From Hymenobacter aranciens (lineage in GTDB: Bacteria > Bacteroidota > Bacteroidia > Cytophagales > Hymenobacteraceae), in the NCBI RefSeq assembly GCF_030580865.1, contig NZ_JAUQSY010000014.1, positions 62,001-126,000 on the forward strand: a stretch of DNA of 64,000 bases, written 5' to 3'. Positions within the stretch are counted from its first letter, which is position 1; each line of letters starts with the position of its first letter. The position numbers and the translations under genes were made by a program. Under the pieces are notes generated by a model. The model was not told the origin of the DNA. It saw only the letters and a program-made list of their open reading frames with translations, and did no database searches. This document shows, one piece after another, positions 33,401 through 43,000 of this stretch.

Positions 33401-36400
33401 GAAGTTGTTGTAGAACGCATCGGCCGTAGCCGTCACAGTCACGCTCGAACCAGCACAGATGGGCTGCGTGGTGCTCGGCGTCACGGCAAAGGCCGGGGCG
33501 GCCGTGGCATTCACGGGCACGGCCACGCGGCTGCCTTCGCACTCGCCGGTCAGCTGCCAGTCGTAGAAGTAATAGTAGTAAGCCGCCCCGCTGCTGAAGG
33601 TGTTGCCAGTAATGCTCACGTTGCCGGAGGTGCTCACGAACGGATACACCGCCCCGCTGGTGTTGCGGTAGGCCGAGGCCGTGCTGCCGGTCGAAACGTG
33701 CTCCAGTTGCTGGCCGGTACCAGCCACCAGGTTAAAGTTCAGCGGCACGTAGGTTTTCACGTTCAACTGGGCTGCCGTAAAGGTGGGCGTCACGGTTTGC
33801 AGCAGGGTGCCCGCCGAGTTCTTGTAGTTGATGACGAACGTACCGGCCACGGTCGGGTACACGTACACGCCATTCAGCGTCGTGGGGGACTGCACATCAA
33901 ACACCATCGCGTAGGTGGTGTTAGAGCCCCCGCCAGCCGTGCCGATGGCCGTGTTCGTAGCCGGACCCACCATGTCAACACCACCCGTTACGCCCGCGGC
34001 GTAGAAGTTGGTGGTGCCGGCGGTCAGCGTCGGCGTCGTGAAGGTGTACACGTTGCCAGCCACGTTGGTCGGCGTCAGGGCCGTACCGCCGCTGGCCGCC
34101 GTGTAGAGGCGGGCTGCCGTCTGAGCAGCCGTTTTCGTTACCGTGATGGTCGTCGTATTGCCTTCGCACACCGTGCCGCCGGCCGTGGCGCTGGCGGGCT
34201 GCGGGTTGTCAATCGAGATGGTAGCCACGTTGGAAGTAGCCACGTTGTTGCCGCAGCGCACCTGGGCGCGGTAGTAGGTCGTTTGGGTAGTCGGCTGCGT
34301 GGTGTAGGTGGCCGAGGTAGCGCCGGCAATGTCGGTGAAGCCCGCGCTGGCGCTGGTCGTCGACGACTGGAACTGGATAGTACCGTTGGCCGAGCCCGTC
34401 AGGCTCAGCAGCTGGCCCTGGCTGTAGCAGGCCGTAGCCGCATTCGGCGAGAGCGTGCCCGCCGTGGGCGCCACCGACGTCACGGTCGGGGCCGGCGTCA
34501 GGGTGTTGTTGCCGGGGTTGCCGTCGCCGGCAATCGTCACCGAGGGCGTGAGGGTGTAAGTCCCGGTCGCATTCAGGTTGGCCGTCTGGGCCAGGGTCAC
34601 GTTCTGGGTGGCGCCGGGGGCCAGCGTGCCGGTCGTGATGCTGCCCGTGAGCGTAGCCGTGCCCGCCCCGCTGATGGCTACCGAGATGGCAGCCGGGGTG
34701 TTGGCAAAGTTCAGGGCCACGGTGCCCACGTTGCGCACCGTCACGATTACCGTATCGGCGATGCCGTAGCAGCTTTGGCCATCCAGCGGCGCCAGCAGGG
34801 CCACCAGGGCCAGGTCGGTCGGCGAGGGTGTAAACTCGTAGGCGCCGGGGTCGGGCGCGGTCGCGTTGCGGGTCACGCCGGTGAAGTCGGTGGGCGTGCG
34901 GGTGAGCACATAGGCAATGCCCGCGTTATTCACGGCCGAGGCCGAGGGCCGCAGGTTGCCAGTAGTCGGCGCCGCGAAGAGGGGGTCGGCCTGCACGCTG
35001 TTCTGGTCGTAGGCGTTGCTGTTGGCGGTTTTCCAGTTAGCCAGCGTGGCATAGCTGGTGGCATTGTAGTAGCCCGTGCTGAAGCTGCCGGTACCATACA
35101 GGTCATTGTAGTCCGAGTAAATGCCCGAGGTAGCAGTATTGAAGTACAGGGCGTGCTTCACGTTGGTCCCGGTGCGGGTCAGGCTCACGATGTTGTTCAC
35201 GAACTCAATGTTCGTCGCCAGAGCGGTTTGGTAAAAACCACGGGTGGTGTAGGTCGAAGTAGCCGTCGAAGCCGCGTTGTCGAGCGAAATCGAGTTATGG
35301 TAGTAGCGGCAGTAGTCCGAGGCGCTGTTGTAGATACCGTACTCCGTACCCGAACCGTTGAAGTTGTAGATGAGGTTATTCACTACATCGTTCTCGGCAC
35401 CGGCCGCTCCATCGCTGCCGGTAAAGTACAGGCCGTAAGCCGCGCTGGTCGAGGTCGGGATGCCGGTGAACGGGTCGTGGATGCGGTTACGCTCCACATC
35501 GGCTCCGCCCACACCGCTCAGGTAGATGCCGTAGAAGGTAGTCACGGTATTGCCGGCTGCCGCGCTGCCGCGGGTCGGGCGGCTCACATCGTTATCGATG
35601 ATTTGCGGGTTCTCCTGGTTTTCGATGTCGATGTTGTAGCTATACACATCGCGCAGGGTATTGCCGCTCACCGTCAGGCCGGTGCTGCGGCTGGCGGCGC
35701 TGGGGCCCGTGATGAACACACCGTAGTAGCCCCCCGATATCGTGTTATTGGTAATGGCCAGGTTGTTGGCCGCATTACCCACCGCCGTTACCGTGGTGCC
35801 GCTGCTGGCGGTAATGCCAGCCGTGGTACTCGCCGTAGCGGCGGGGTTCACCGTGATGGTGCAGCCGTTGATGGTGTTGTTGTCGGCGGCATTGGTCAGG
35901 CGGATACCGGCCGCGGTAGCCGTAGCCGTCGCGGCCACGGTGAGGTTGTTTATCGTCACCCAGTCGGTACCGTTCAGGTTCAGCACGCCCAGGGCGGTCG
36001 TGCTGGCGGTGGTAGCGCCCGAAGTCAGCGTGCGGCCATTACCGTTGATGGTGATGGTGCTGGTGCTGCTGGTGCCGGCCACTTCGCCCACAATAAACTG
36101 CTCGTTGTAGGGTCCGCTGCCGGCCACCACGTTGAAGATAACGCTGCCGGCAATGCCGCCTTCGTTGAGCACCGTCGACACATCGGCGAAGTTCTGGAAG
36201 TTGGTGCCGGTGCCGTTCAGGGCCGTTGTGGGGGCGCCGCTATTGATGGTGTAGGTGCCGGCGGCCAGCGCCGTGCGGAACGACTCCGAAATGGTGTTGT
36301 CGCTGGCATTGGCATCGGTGAAGCCGTTAGGCAGCGAGGCCGTCACGTTCAGCGTGTTGTTGCCCACCACCAGCGTCACGTTGTTGGCCGCCGAGAAGGT

Positions 36401-39400
36401 AACCGTGGTGCTGCTGCCCGAGGCAATGCTGAGGCCGGTGAAGTTCTGCGTCACGGCAGTGCCGCCGTTCAGGGTGTATACCAGGCGTACGCTGGTGAGC
36501 GTGGTGCCACCGTTGTTCTGCACCGTCACGGCCACCGTGCGTGGGCCCGCTCCCACCGGCGGCACCGGCGATACGAAGGCCGTCAGGGCCACGTCGGCCG
36601 AGGGCGGCGTGAACTCATACGCCCCGATGTCGGGCGGGCTGGTGCGGTTGGTGGTGTTGGTAAAGTCTTTGGGTACTATCGCTCCCAGGGTGGCATCGCC
36701 GGCACCGTTCAGCACGGCCGAGGAGGGCACCAGCGTGGCGCCCACAAAGCTGGGGTCAGCCTGCACGCTGTTCTGGTCGTAGATGCCGGGGTCGGGCGCA
36801 CCGGGGCCGCCGGCCGTCTTCCAGTCGGCCAGCGTGGCATACAAGATGCCACTGTAGGAGCCGGTGTAAAAGTTGGTGCCCGAGCCCACGTACAGGTCGT
36901 TGTAATCCGACGTGATGTTGGAGGGCGTCGGAGTAGTAGTATTGAAGAACAGCGCCACCCGATTGCCGGTGCCGCCTTGCGCCACGTCAATGATGTTGTT
37001 CTTAAGCTCAATGCCATCAGCCTGCACGGTCTGGTAGAAGCCGTAGGCTAAGGCCGTCGAAGTGCTGGCCGTGTTGTCGAGCACCACCGTGTTGTGGTAG
37101 TACTGCACGTAGTTGGAGCCGGAGTTGTAGAGCCCGTAGACGGGGGCGTTGCCGCTGTTGTTGAAATTATACAGCAGATTATTCACCACCTGGTTGCTTT
37201 CGCCCGGAATGGCATCGGCCGAAACAAAATAGATGCCATAGGCCGCACTGGTGGAGGCGGCAGCAGCCGTAAAGGTGTCGTGAATCCGGTTGCGCTCGAT
37301 GCGCGCGTTCTGCGTGACGCCGGTGATGTAGATACCGTAGAAGGTCGACAGCCCGGTGCGGGTTACGCGGCTGATGTCGTTGCCCACGATGCTGGCCCCG
37401 TCGCTCACTTCCACATCCACACCGTAGAGGTAGAAGTTGCTCACGGTGTTGTTGTTCACCTGCAAGCCCGTGAGTATGCCGGTGGTGGCGGTGCCCGTCA
37501 CAATCACGCCGTAGTAGCCGCCCGTAATGGTATTGCCGTTCACCCACAGGTCGGTGGCGCTGCTGGCCGAAGAGGCCGAAGTCAGCGAGCCGCTGACGGC
37601 CACGCCGGCATTGGCAGTGCTGGAGGTAGCCGTGGCCGGGGCGCGCAGCACGTTGTTGAGAATGCGGTTGCCGGTGGTGCCGCCCACCATGTGCACGGCA
37701 ATGCCGTAAGTAGCGCCGCCCGATACGTCGATGGTCAGGTTGCTGATGGTTACGTAGTCGCTGCCGTTGAGCTGCACTGCGGCTGGCTGGGCTACTACTC
37801 CCGTGTAGTTCAGCGTCTGCTTGCTGGCGCCGCCATCCACCGTCACGCGGTTGGTGGCGCTGGTGCCGACGATGTCGCCCAGGGCAAACTGCTCGGTGTA
37901 AGGACCGTTCAGCACGCTGATGTTCACGGGGCCGCTCACGCCGCCATTGTTCAGGGCCGTAGCTGCTGCCGTGAAGCTCACGAAGTTGGTGCTGCTGGCG
38001 GCGGCCGACTGGTTGATGGTGTAGTTGCCGCTCAGCGACGTGTACACCGTTGTGTTCAGCACGTTATTGGTTGGCGTGGGGTCGGCGCTGCCGTTGGGCA
38101 GGCTGGCCGTCACCACGAAGGCATTGCCTCCGCTCACCAGCGTGGCCTGCGTCGTAAACGACACGGTACCCGTGGCGGCCGGCGCGATGTTGAGGCCGGT
38201 GAAGGCCTGCGACACGGCCGTGCCACCGTTCAGCGTGTACTGCACCGTCACGGAGGTGAGCGCAGCGCTGCCATTGTTTTGCAGCTGTACCGTCACGGTT
38301 TTAGGGCCGCTGGTGGTGGGAGCTGCCGGGGCCGTCAGGGCCAGCACCTGCACGTCGTTCGGCGGGCCGCTAAACTCATAGGCCCCGATGTCGGGCGTAG
38401 CCGAGCGTGCTACGCCGGCCTGGTCGTCGGTCACCCGCTTGCCGGGGCCGGCAATGTTGGGGTTGCCTACGTTGTTGAGGACGCCATTGGTGGGGTGGTA
38501 GTCGGTGCTGCTCACGAAGAGCGGGTCGGCACTTTTGCTGTTGGCATCCAGGCCACTGGCACTCTGCCAATCGGCCAGCGTGGGGCGGGCGGTGCTGCTG
38601 TAGTAGCCCACATTGGCGTTGGTGCCGCTCACGTACAGGTTGTTGTAGTCGGAAACGCCGGTCGGGGTCGAGCTGCCGTAGTAGGCATACTTGGTACCGG
38701 TGCCAGCGCGGGTGATGACGATGTTGTTGTTATACACCTCCGCGTTCGGGCCCGCCGTAACCTGGTACACCCCGTAGGTGGTGCTGGTGCTGGCCGTGGT
38801 GTTGTCCGATACGATGGTATTGTTGTAGAAGCGGGTGTAGTTGCCACCCAGGTACATGAGGTACTGCGTACCGGTGCCGCCCAGGCTGTGCAGCACGTTG
38901 TTGATGTACTCGTTCGGGGCGGCCGCCGTGGCCGCCACGCTGGCATACAGGCCATACAGCGATGAGGCGTTGGCCGTCATCCCATCAAACATGTTGTGAA
39001 ACACGTTCTTTTCAATCCGCGCCCCGGTGGTGCCCGTGCCCATTTGCACCAGGTAAGTGATGGTCGAGTTGGTACGGGCCGGGCGGCTGACGTCGTTGCT
39101 GATGAAGCGCGGATTCGTCTGCTGCACTGCGTAGCATTGGTAGGCATACACTTCGCGCACCACGTTGTTCGTAAACACGTTGTTGATGCAGTTGCCCGCC
39201 GTTACGCCGGCCGAAGTACCGTAAGCCAGCAGGCCGTAGTAGCCACCGGTCACGGTATTGCCCGTGATGGTATTGTTGCTGGCCGTGCCACCCGTAGTAC
39301 CCGAAGTAGCCGAAGCGCCAATGTGGATGCCCCCCGACGTAGAGCCGGTAGCAGTGAGCGGAATGTTTACCGTACAGCCTGATACCGTATTGTTGCTCGA

Positions 39401-39886
39401 AGCCCCCAGAATGCCAATGCCACCCACGGTAGTGGTGGTAATAGCAGTGTTGGTCACGGTCAGGTTATTCACCGTCACCTTCGAGGTGCCCGTGGCAAAC
39501 GACAGCACGTACATGTTCGTGCTGGTAGTGGCGAAGGTCAGCGTGTTACCGTTACCGTTGATGGTGGTGGTAAACGCTCCCGGCGTGTAGGCCGGAATAA
39601 CGACCTGCTCGTTGTAGGAGCCGCTGCCCGCCACCACGTTGAAGGTTACGTTGCCGGTGTTGGTCGAGCCGTTCAGGGCCGCCATGGCCGTCGCAAACGA
39701 CACGTAGTTCGTGCCGCTGGCGGCCGCGTTCTTGTTGATGGTGTAGGTGCCGTTGAGGGCGTGGGCGGCGAAGCTGCTCAGCAGCAGCACCAGTCCCAGC
39801 AGCCCCTGCCGCCCTATCACCACCGAGCGTCCGGATGCCGCCCGGCTCAGCCAGGCCCGCATCCGCTGCGGAGTAATTGTTTGCAT
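30434..39886 (-). CDS. Giant secreted beta-helix/CARDB/lamin-tail protein with T9SS type A sorting domain
   Basis: 3,150 residues from ATG 39886 (34 upstream codons dropped; a signal peptide follows, LLGLVLLLSSFAAHA). Three beta-helix modules begin near residues 44, 617 and 1209 (GTYTINKNAAASGTNY, GNYTINQSAAASSTNF, GTYTINSGAPTT). Each ends DxGAYEF and is followed by a CARDB-like sandwich. Then come Ig-like, cysteine-containing blocks (about 1800-2250; LTGPSTTVCTGTPATL), a lamin-tail-like domain (about 2255-2440; FRITEVMINRSG, IVEISNLGSVAVDAGGL, LDGYYLAG) and a tail of about 630 residues shared with two other giants (RWINPSVNPGLGYRHYSAPV, AGWHLLGNPYPSPINW, GQGFFVRAT). It ends in the type A signal (VSLYPNPAHGRFTLQL ... 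LAPGVYSLTVKAG ... KRVVIE). Probably an adhesive surface protein. Confidence 0.9.
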   Translation of the reverse strand: MQTITPQRMRAWLSRAASGRSVVIGRQGLLGLVLLLSSFAAHALNGTYTINKNAAASGTNYVSFATAMAALNGSTNTGNVTFNVVAGSGSYNEQVVIPAYTPGAFTTTINGNGNTLTFATTSTNMYVLSFATGTSKVTVNNLTVTNTAITTTTVGGIGILGASSNNTVSGCTVNIPLTATGSTSGGIHIGASATSGTTGGTASNNTITGNTVTGGYYGLLAYGTSAGVTAGNCINNVFTNNVVREVYAYQCYAVQQTNPRFISNDVSRPARTNSTITYLVQMGTGTTGARIEKNVFHNMFDGMTANASSLYGLYASVAATAAAPNEYINNVLHSLGGTGTQYLMYLGGNYTRFYNNTIVSDNTTASTSTTYGVYQVTAGPNAEVYNNNIVITRAGTGTKYAYYGSSTPTGVSDYNNLYVSGTNANVGYYSSTARPTLADWQSASGLDANSKSADPLFVSSTDYHPTNGVLNNVGNPNIAGPGKRVTDDQAGVARSATPDIGAYEFSGPPNDVQVLALTAPAAPTTSGPKTVTVQLQNNGSAALTSVTVQYTLNGGTAVSQAFTGLNIAPAATGTVSFTTQATLVSGGNAFVVTASLPNGSADPTPTNNVLNTTVYTSLSGNYTINQSAAASSTNFVSFTAAATALNNGGVSGPVNISVLNGPYTEQFALGDIVGTSATNRVTVDGGASKQTLNYTGVVAQPAAVQLNGSDYVTISNLTIDVSGGATYGIAVHMVGGTTGNRILNNVLRAPATATSSTANAGVAVSGSLTSASSASSATDLWVNGNTITGGYYGVIVTGTATTGILTGLQVNNNTVSNFYLYGVDVEVSDGASIVGNDISRVTRTGLSTFYGIYITGVTQNARIERNRIHDTFTAAAASTSAAYGIYFVSADAIPGESNQVVNNLLYNFNNSGNAPVYGLYNSGSNYVQYYHNTVVLDNTASTSTALAYGFYQTVQADGIELKNNIIDVAQGGTGNRVALFFNTTTPTPSNITSDYNDLYVGSGTNFYTGSYSGILYATLADWKTAGGPGAPDPGIYDQNSVQADPSFVGATLVPSSAVLNGAGDATLGAIVPKDFTNTTNRTSPPDIGAYEFTPPSADVALTAFVSPVPPVGAGPRTVAVTVQNNGGTTLTSVRLVYTLNGGTAVTQNFTGLSIASGSSTTVTFSAANNVTLVVGNNTLNVTASLPNGFTDANASDNTISESFRTALAAGTYTINSGAPTTALNGTGTNFQNFADVSTVLNEGGIAGSVIFNVVAGSGPYNEQFIVGEVAGTSSTSTITINGNGRTLTSGATTASTTALGVLNLNGTDWVTINNLTVAATATATAAGIRLTNAADNNTINGCTITVNPAATASTTAGITASSGTTVTAVGNAANNLAITNNTISGGYYGVFITGPSAASRSTGLTVSGNTLRDVYSYNIDIENQENPQIIDNDVSRPTRGSAAAGNTVTTFYGIYLSGVGGADVERNRIHDPFTGIPTSTSAAYGLYFTGSDGAAGAENDVVNNLIYNFNGSGTEYGIYNSASDYCRYYHNSISLDNAASTATSTYTTRGFYQTALATNIEFVNNIVSLTRTGTNVKHALYFNTATSGIYSDYNDLYGTGSFSTGYYNATSYATLANWKTANSNAYDQNSVQADPLFAAPTTGNLRPSASAVNNAGIAYVLTRTPTDFTGVTRNATAPDPGAYEFTPSPTDLALVALLAPLDGQSCYGIADTVIVTVRNVGTVALNFANTPAAISVAISGAGTATLTGSITTGTLAPGATQNVTLAQTANLNATGTYTLTPSVTIAGDGNPGNNTLTPAPTVTSVAPTAGTLSPNAATACYSQGQLLSLTGSANGTIQFQSSTTSASAGFTDIAGATSATYTTQPTTQTTYYRAQVRCGNNVATSNVATISIDNPQPASATAGGTVCEGNTTTITVTKTAAQTAARLYTAASGGTALTPTNVAGNVYTFTTPTLTAGTTNFYAAGVTGGVDMVGPATNTAIGTAGGGSNTTYAMVFDVQSPTTLNGVYVYPTVAGTFVINYKNSAGTLLQTVTPTFTAAQLNVKTYVPLNFNLVAGTGQQLEHVSTGSTASAYRNTSGAVYPFVSTSGNVSITGNTFSSGAAYYYYFYDWQLTGECEGSRVAVPVNATAAPAFAVTPSTTQPICAGSSVTVTATADAFYNNFVYTASPSGSSAGISQPSTASANATLTPTVTTTYTVTANSTTGGAGSCQAIRTFTITVNPAPVVTLTGPSTTVCTGTPATLTARNAEDGDPTVFRITEVMINRSGTATLGTVPSYIPSTAETIVEISNLGSVAVDAGGLTLDGYYLAGAGNTGVLNTSITFPANTIVPVGGVLTVGKTTSAGTGTPNSPTDRFFFSTNVTGIDYQSTASTGYVLRSGSTIVDVAALNGALFPASSNVTAADFSGTIPSTSGISGVIRSASVDNNTAANFSLATAAAPQTLGVFNTAANYATLSGSATNPNYSYSYSASPSTGTFANASAQSTTFTPSAGGTYTISLLTTNLTTNCTTTSTVTLTTGTSTLSGNQPTVSGTYCDLTITGTATLSGPVTVNGTLTLATGASLNTNCQTIGGSGSFVMQPGTTLSVCDPAGLTLTGANGPIQVAGTRSFSADANYIYNGTLAQVTGAGLPATVRSLTVNNPAGVTQTQALSVVQLLTLTNGNLATGSQPLTLLSSAAGTAVVVNTNGVVTGTATVQRWINPSVNPGLGYRHYSAPVTGSTVGDLQTSGFVPVVNPAYNTSAQPGFVTPFPTVYGYDENRIATTTSNFSDFNKGWVSPAALSDALTVTKGYTVNIAASELVDFNGTLNNDTIMASGLTHGPSAEAGWHLLGNPYPSPINWNALAASDFTNLDQSVYVYRSTGQYTGQYVSFVNNIGGAQEIATGQGFFVRATQPGAGSLRLTNAIRTTTYSNSPAFYRSNDTRPLVQLDLSSATSTDPLYVYFQAGATADQDVAFDAVKLPNTDGLNLSAVAGLHNLSIDGLPLLGTQAVVVPLFVGSPAAGTYTLTAAQLKNFTPGTAVELRDALTGTTTLLTPGASYQCTLPAGTIGGRFTLVFRPAAVLASQASLDAALVSLYPNPAHGRFTLQLPPVGGVSKVQATLLNALGQVMTVRTLPMSAHGATSEFVTTELAPGVYSLTVKAGALTVTKRVVIE

Positions 39887-40048
39887 GAAGTAAGAAGTAA
39901 AAGTGGGGGAATAAAAAAGTAAAAACGTACTACTTGCCACGCTTGGCGCCAGGCGCCCCCGCATGGCAGGGTATTTTTTGACAATCAATGAGCTAAATCA
40001 CCCGTGCAAGCTATTTCAGCTGCTTCCGGTTCCGCCGGGCCGCCACAA

Positions 40049-40082
40049 TAAAAAGGGCTGACCATGTGGCCAACCCTTTTTA
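40049..40082 (-). terminator. Terminator of the MAM/FN3/PPC-like secreted protein gene
   Basis: Stem AAAAAGGG...CCCTTTTT with an inner pairing (GGCTGACCA / TGGCCAACC, with G-T pairs), 8 bases after the stop on the minus strand. Confidence 0.75.
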
Positions 40083-40089
40083 CCAGCGG

Positions 40090-43000
40090 TTATTGCAGTA
40101 TCACTTTGCGGCTGATGAGGGCATCGCCCACGCGCAACTGCAGGGTATAGAGGCCGGTAGCCAGGCCTTTCACGCTCACGGTCTGCACGGCGGTGCCGCC
40201 GTGCAGAGTCAGCGTTTCGGTGAGCACGGGCTGGCCCAGCATATTGAGCAGGGTGGCCTGGGCGCGGGTGGCAGTGCCGGCCCCCTGCAGGGCCACGGTC
40301 AGCTGGCCGGTGCTGCTGGGGTTCGGGTACACGCGCAGGGCGCTGCCGGGCAGGCCGGCGCGGCTGCTCAGGATGGTGGAGGCCACCCCCACGGCGAAGG
40401 CGCCGGGCGTATCACCCGAGCCGTAGCCCGACACGGCCACAAAGTAGCGCTGGCCCGGCACGAGGCCGCTCACGGTGAGGGTGCCCGCTGCCTGGTTGCT
40501 GCCCAGGCCGCGGCAGCCCAGCTGCGTGAAGGAGCCCGTGCAGTCGGTGCCGCTGAACACGCGCATCATGCCGGCCGGGTTGCCGGTCACGGTTACATCC
40601 ACCGAGCCGCCGGGGGCCGTGAACTCAAACCACACGTCGGTGGGGTTGCTGGCCGGCGAGCAGGCCGGCACAATGATGTCGTTGTCGAGGCTGGCGGTGG
40701 CACCCACGTTGGAGCTGTTTACCAGGGTGGGGGCAGTGCCGGCCGGGGCCACGGTGAGGGCCACGGCACCACAGGGCTCGTCGTTGGTGGGCACGGCCAC
40801 ACGGGTGCGGAAGCAGATGGGGCCAGCCGTCGGGCTGTCGCCCTGGGTGCCACCGCACTGCTTGGTCACGTAGAAGCAGTACTCGGTATCGGGCGTCAGG
40901 CCCGTCAGCGAGGTCAGGTTATTGGTGAGGCCCAGCAGGATGGTACCGGTGCCGGGCACAAAGCCCGTCGGGCCATATTCCACCTTGAAGCTCTCGCCGG
41001 TGATGGCCGCGCCGCCCCAGGTGAGGTCGGCTGAGGTCGCGGCGATGTTGTCGGCACCCGGCGCGGCGGGCTCGATGCAGGTGGCCGGAGCGGTGGCGCA
41101 CACCGTGAAGCCGCCTTCCACGTCGTTGCCCACTTCCCACACCCGCAGGTAGAGGATGGCCCCGGGCGTGAGGCCAGTGGCGTTGATGAGCGAGAAGTTG
41201 CCAGTTGCATCGTTGTCGTCGCACTCAATCTGGGTCAGGGCGCCGCAGGTGCCCGAGTACAGCGCCATGCCGGTGTCGGTGATAGTGCTGCCCACGAGGG
41301 CGCCGGTTTCGAGGTTCAGCTGGCCGGCCAGGGGCACGGTTATTTTAAACCACACATCGCCGCCCTGGTAGTTGGCGACACCCGACGTAGGCGTGGTGCA
41401 GTTGGCTGGCGCCGGCGCACCGGCCGAGCCCGAAGCCCCCACGTTGGTGCCGATGAGCGGCGTGGTGCAGCTCGTGACGCCCAGCTGCACGGGCAGCTCA
41501 ATGGCGCCGGCGCAGTCATCGTTGGCGGGCGGCGTGGGCGAGTTCGTCACGCACAGCGTGAAGTTGCTGTTGCTGGCCGTGGGAGCGGCGTTGGCAAACG
41601 AGTAGATGCGGATGTAATAGGTCTGGCCCACGGTAAGGCCGCCCACACGCAGGGTTTCAACACCGCCGGCAAGGCTCTGGTCGGCGCATTGCACACTGGT
41701 GAGGCTGCCGCAGCTGCCACTCAGCACCTGCAGCACGCCGTCGAAGCCGGTGTATTCGTCCATCGTCACGTCGTGCGAGGTGCGCGTGGCCACGAAGGAG
41801 TACCACACGTCATCGTCGGGGGTACCGAGGGCGGGCGAGCACACCGGCACGCTGGCACTGGCCGTCGAGCGGAAGGTGGTGCCCAGAATGGGCGAGCACA
41901 CCGCGCCCGGCGTCACGGCCAGAGCATTGGCGCATTCGTTGTTGGTGGGGATGCCGGCCGGGGCCGTCACGCAAATCAGGAAGGTGCCGTTGGCGGCCGT
42001 GGGCACGGCCGTACCCGACGAGTACACCCGGATATAATAGGTGCTACCAACCGTCAGGCCGGTAGCGGCCATTACTTCCACGCCGTTGGCGGCGGTGGCA
42101 TCGAGGCACTGGCGGCTCATGAGGGTGCCGCAGGTGCCGCCGTACAATTGCAGGGCGCCATCGAAGCCCACGCCTTCGGCCAGCCGGATGTCGTGGGCCG
42201 TGGCCGTGGCCACGAAGGAGTACCATACGTCGTCATCCGGCGTGCCGGTGGTGGGGGTGCAGGCCGCCGTGGCCGAAGCCGAGGCCTGGAACACCGAGCC
42301 GGCCACCGGGTTGCAGTTGGCGCCCGGCGTCAGCGGAATGGCCGTGGCGCAGTTGTCATTGCCGATGCGCGTGGTGAAGGTAACTACCGACGAGGTGCCG
42401 GTCTGGCCGCTGGCGCACACCTGGGTAACGTACACATCGTAGGTGGTGTAGGCCGCCAGCGTACCGATGGTGTAGGGCGAGCCCGTGACGCCCGAAATGG
42501 TGGTGCCGCTGCCGGGCGTGAAGCCCGTCGGACCGTACTCAATTGTGTAGGGTCCACCCGCGCCGGAGAAGGTCACGGTGCCACTGTCGCTGGTGGTGGC
42601 CGAAATTTGCACACCGCCCGGCGCCAGGCACGACGAAGTGACGGCAATGTTCACGTTGTCGAGGCCGATGTCGGTCGTGCCGTTGTCGCTGCGGGCCAGG
42701 AAGCGTATCACCGTGGTGGGCGATGTCAGGGTCAGCGGCAGGCTTTCGCTGCGGAAGGTAGTGGTAGCCCGGCTGCCCAGACGAATCAGCCGCGGGCCGA
42801 AGGTAGCGCCGCCGTCGGTCGAAATCTGTACGAACAGCGAGTCGGTGCCGTTGGTGTTGATGTGGTCAAACGTCAGCTCCTTGGTGCCGGGCGCGCTCAT
42901 GTCCACGTACAAATCCATGATGCCCTCCAGGCCGGCCGTGGCAATGTAGGAGTGGAAGCGGGCTGAGAAGCGCCCCTGGCTGGCCTGCGGCGTGTAGCCG

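Noticed and set aside
32570..37051. Long plus-strand open frame (1,493 codons)
   Set aside because: Arg/Gly/His/Ala-rich with no domain pattern; fully antisense to the beta-helix giant.
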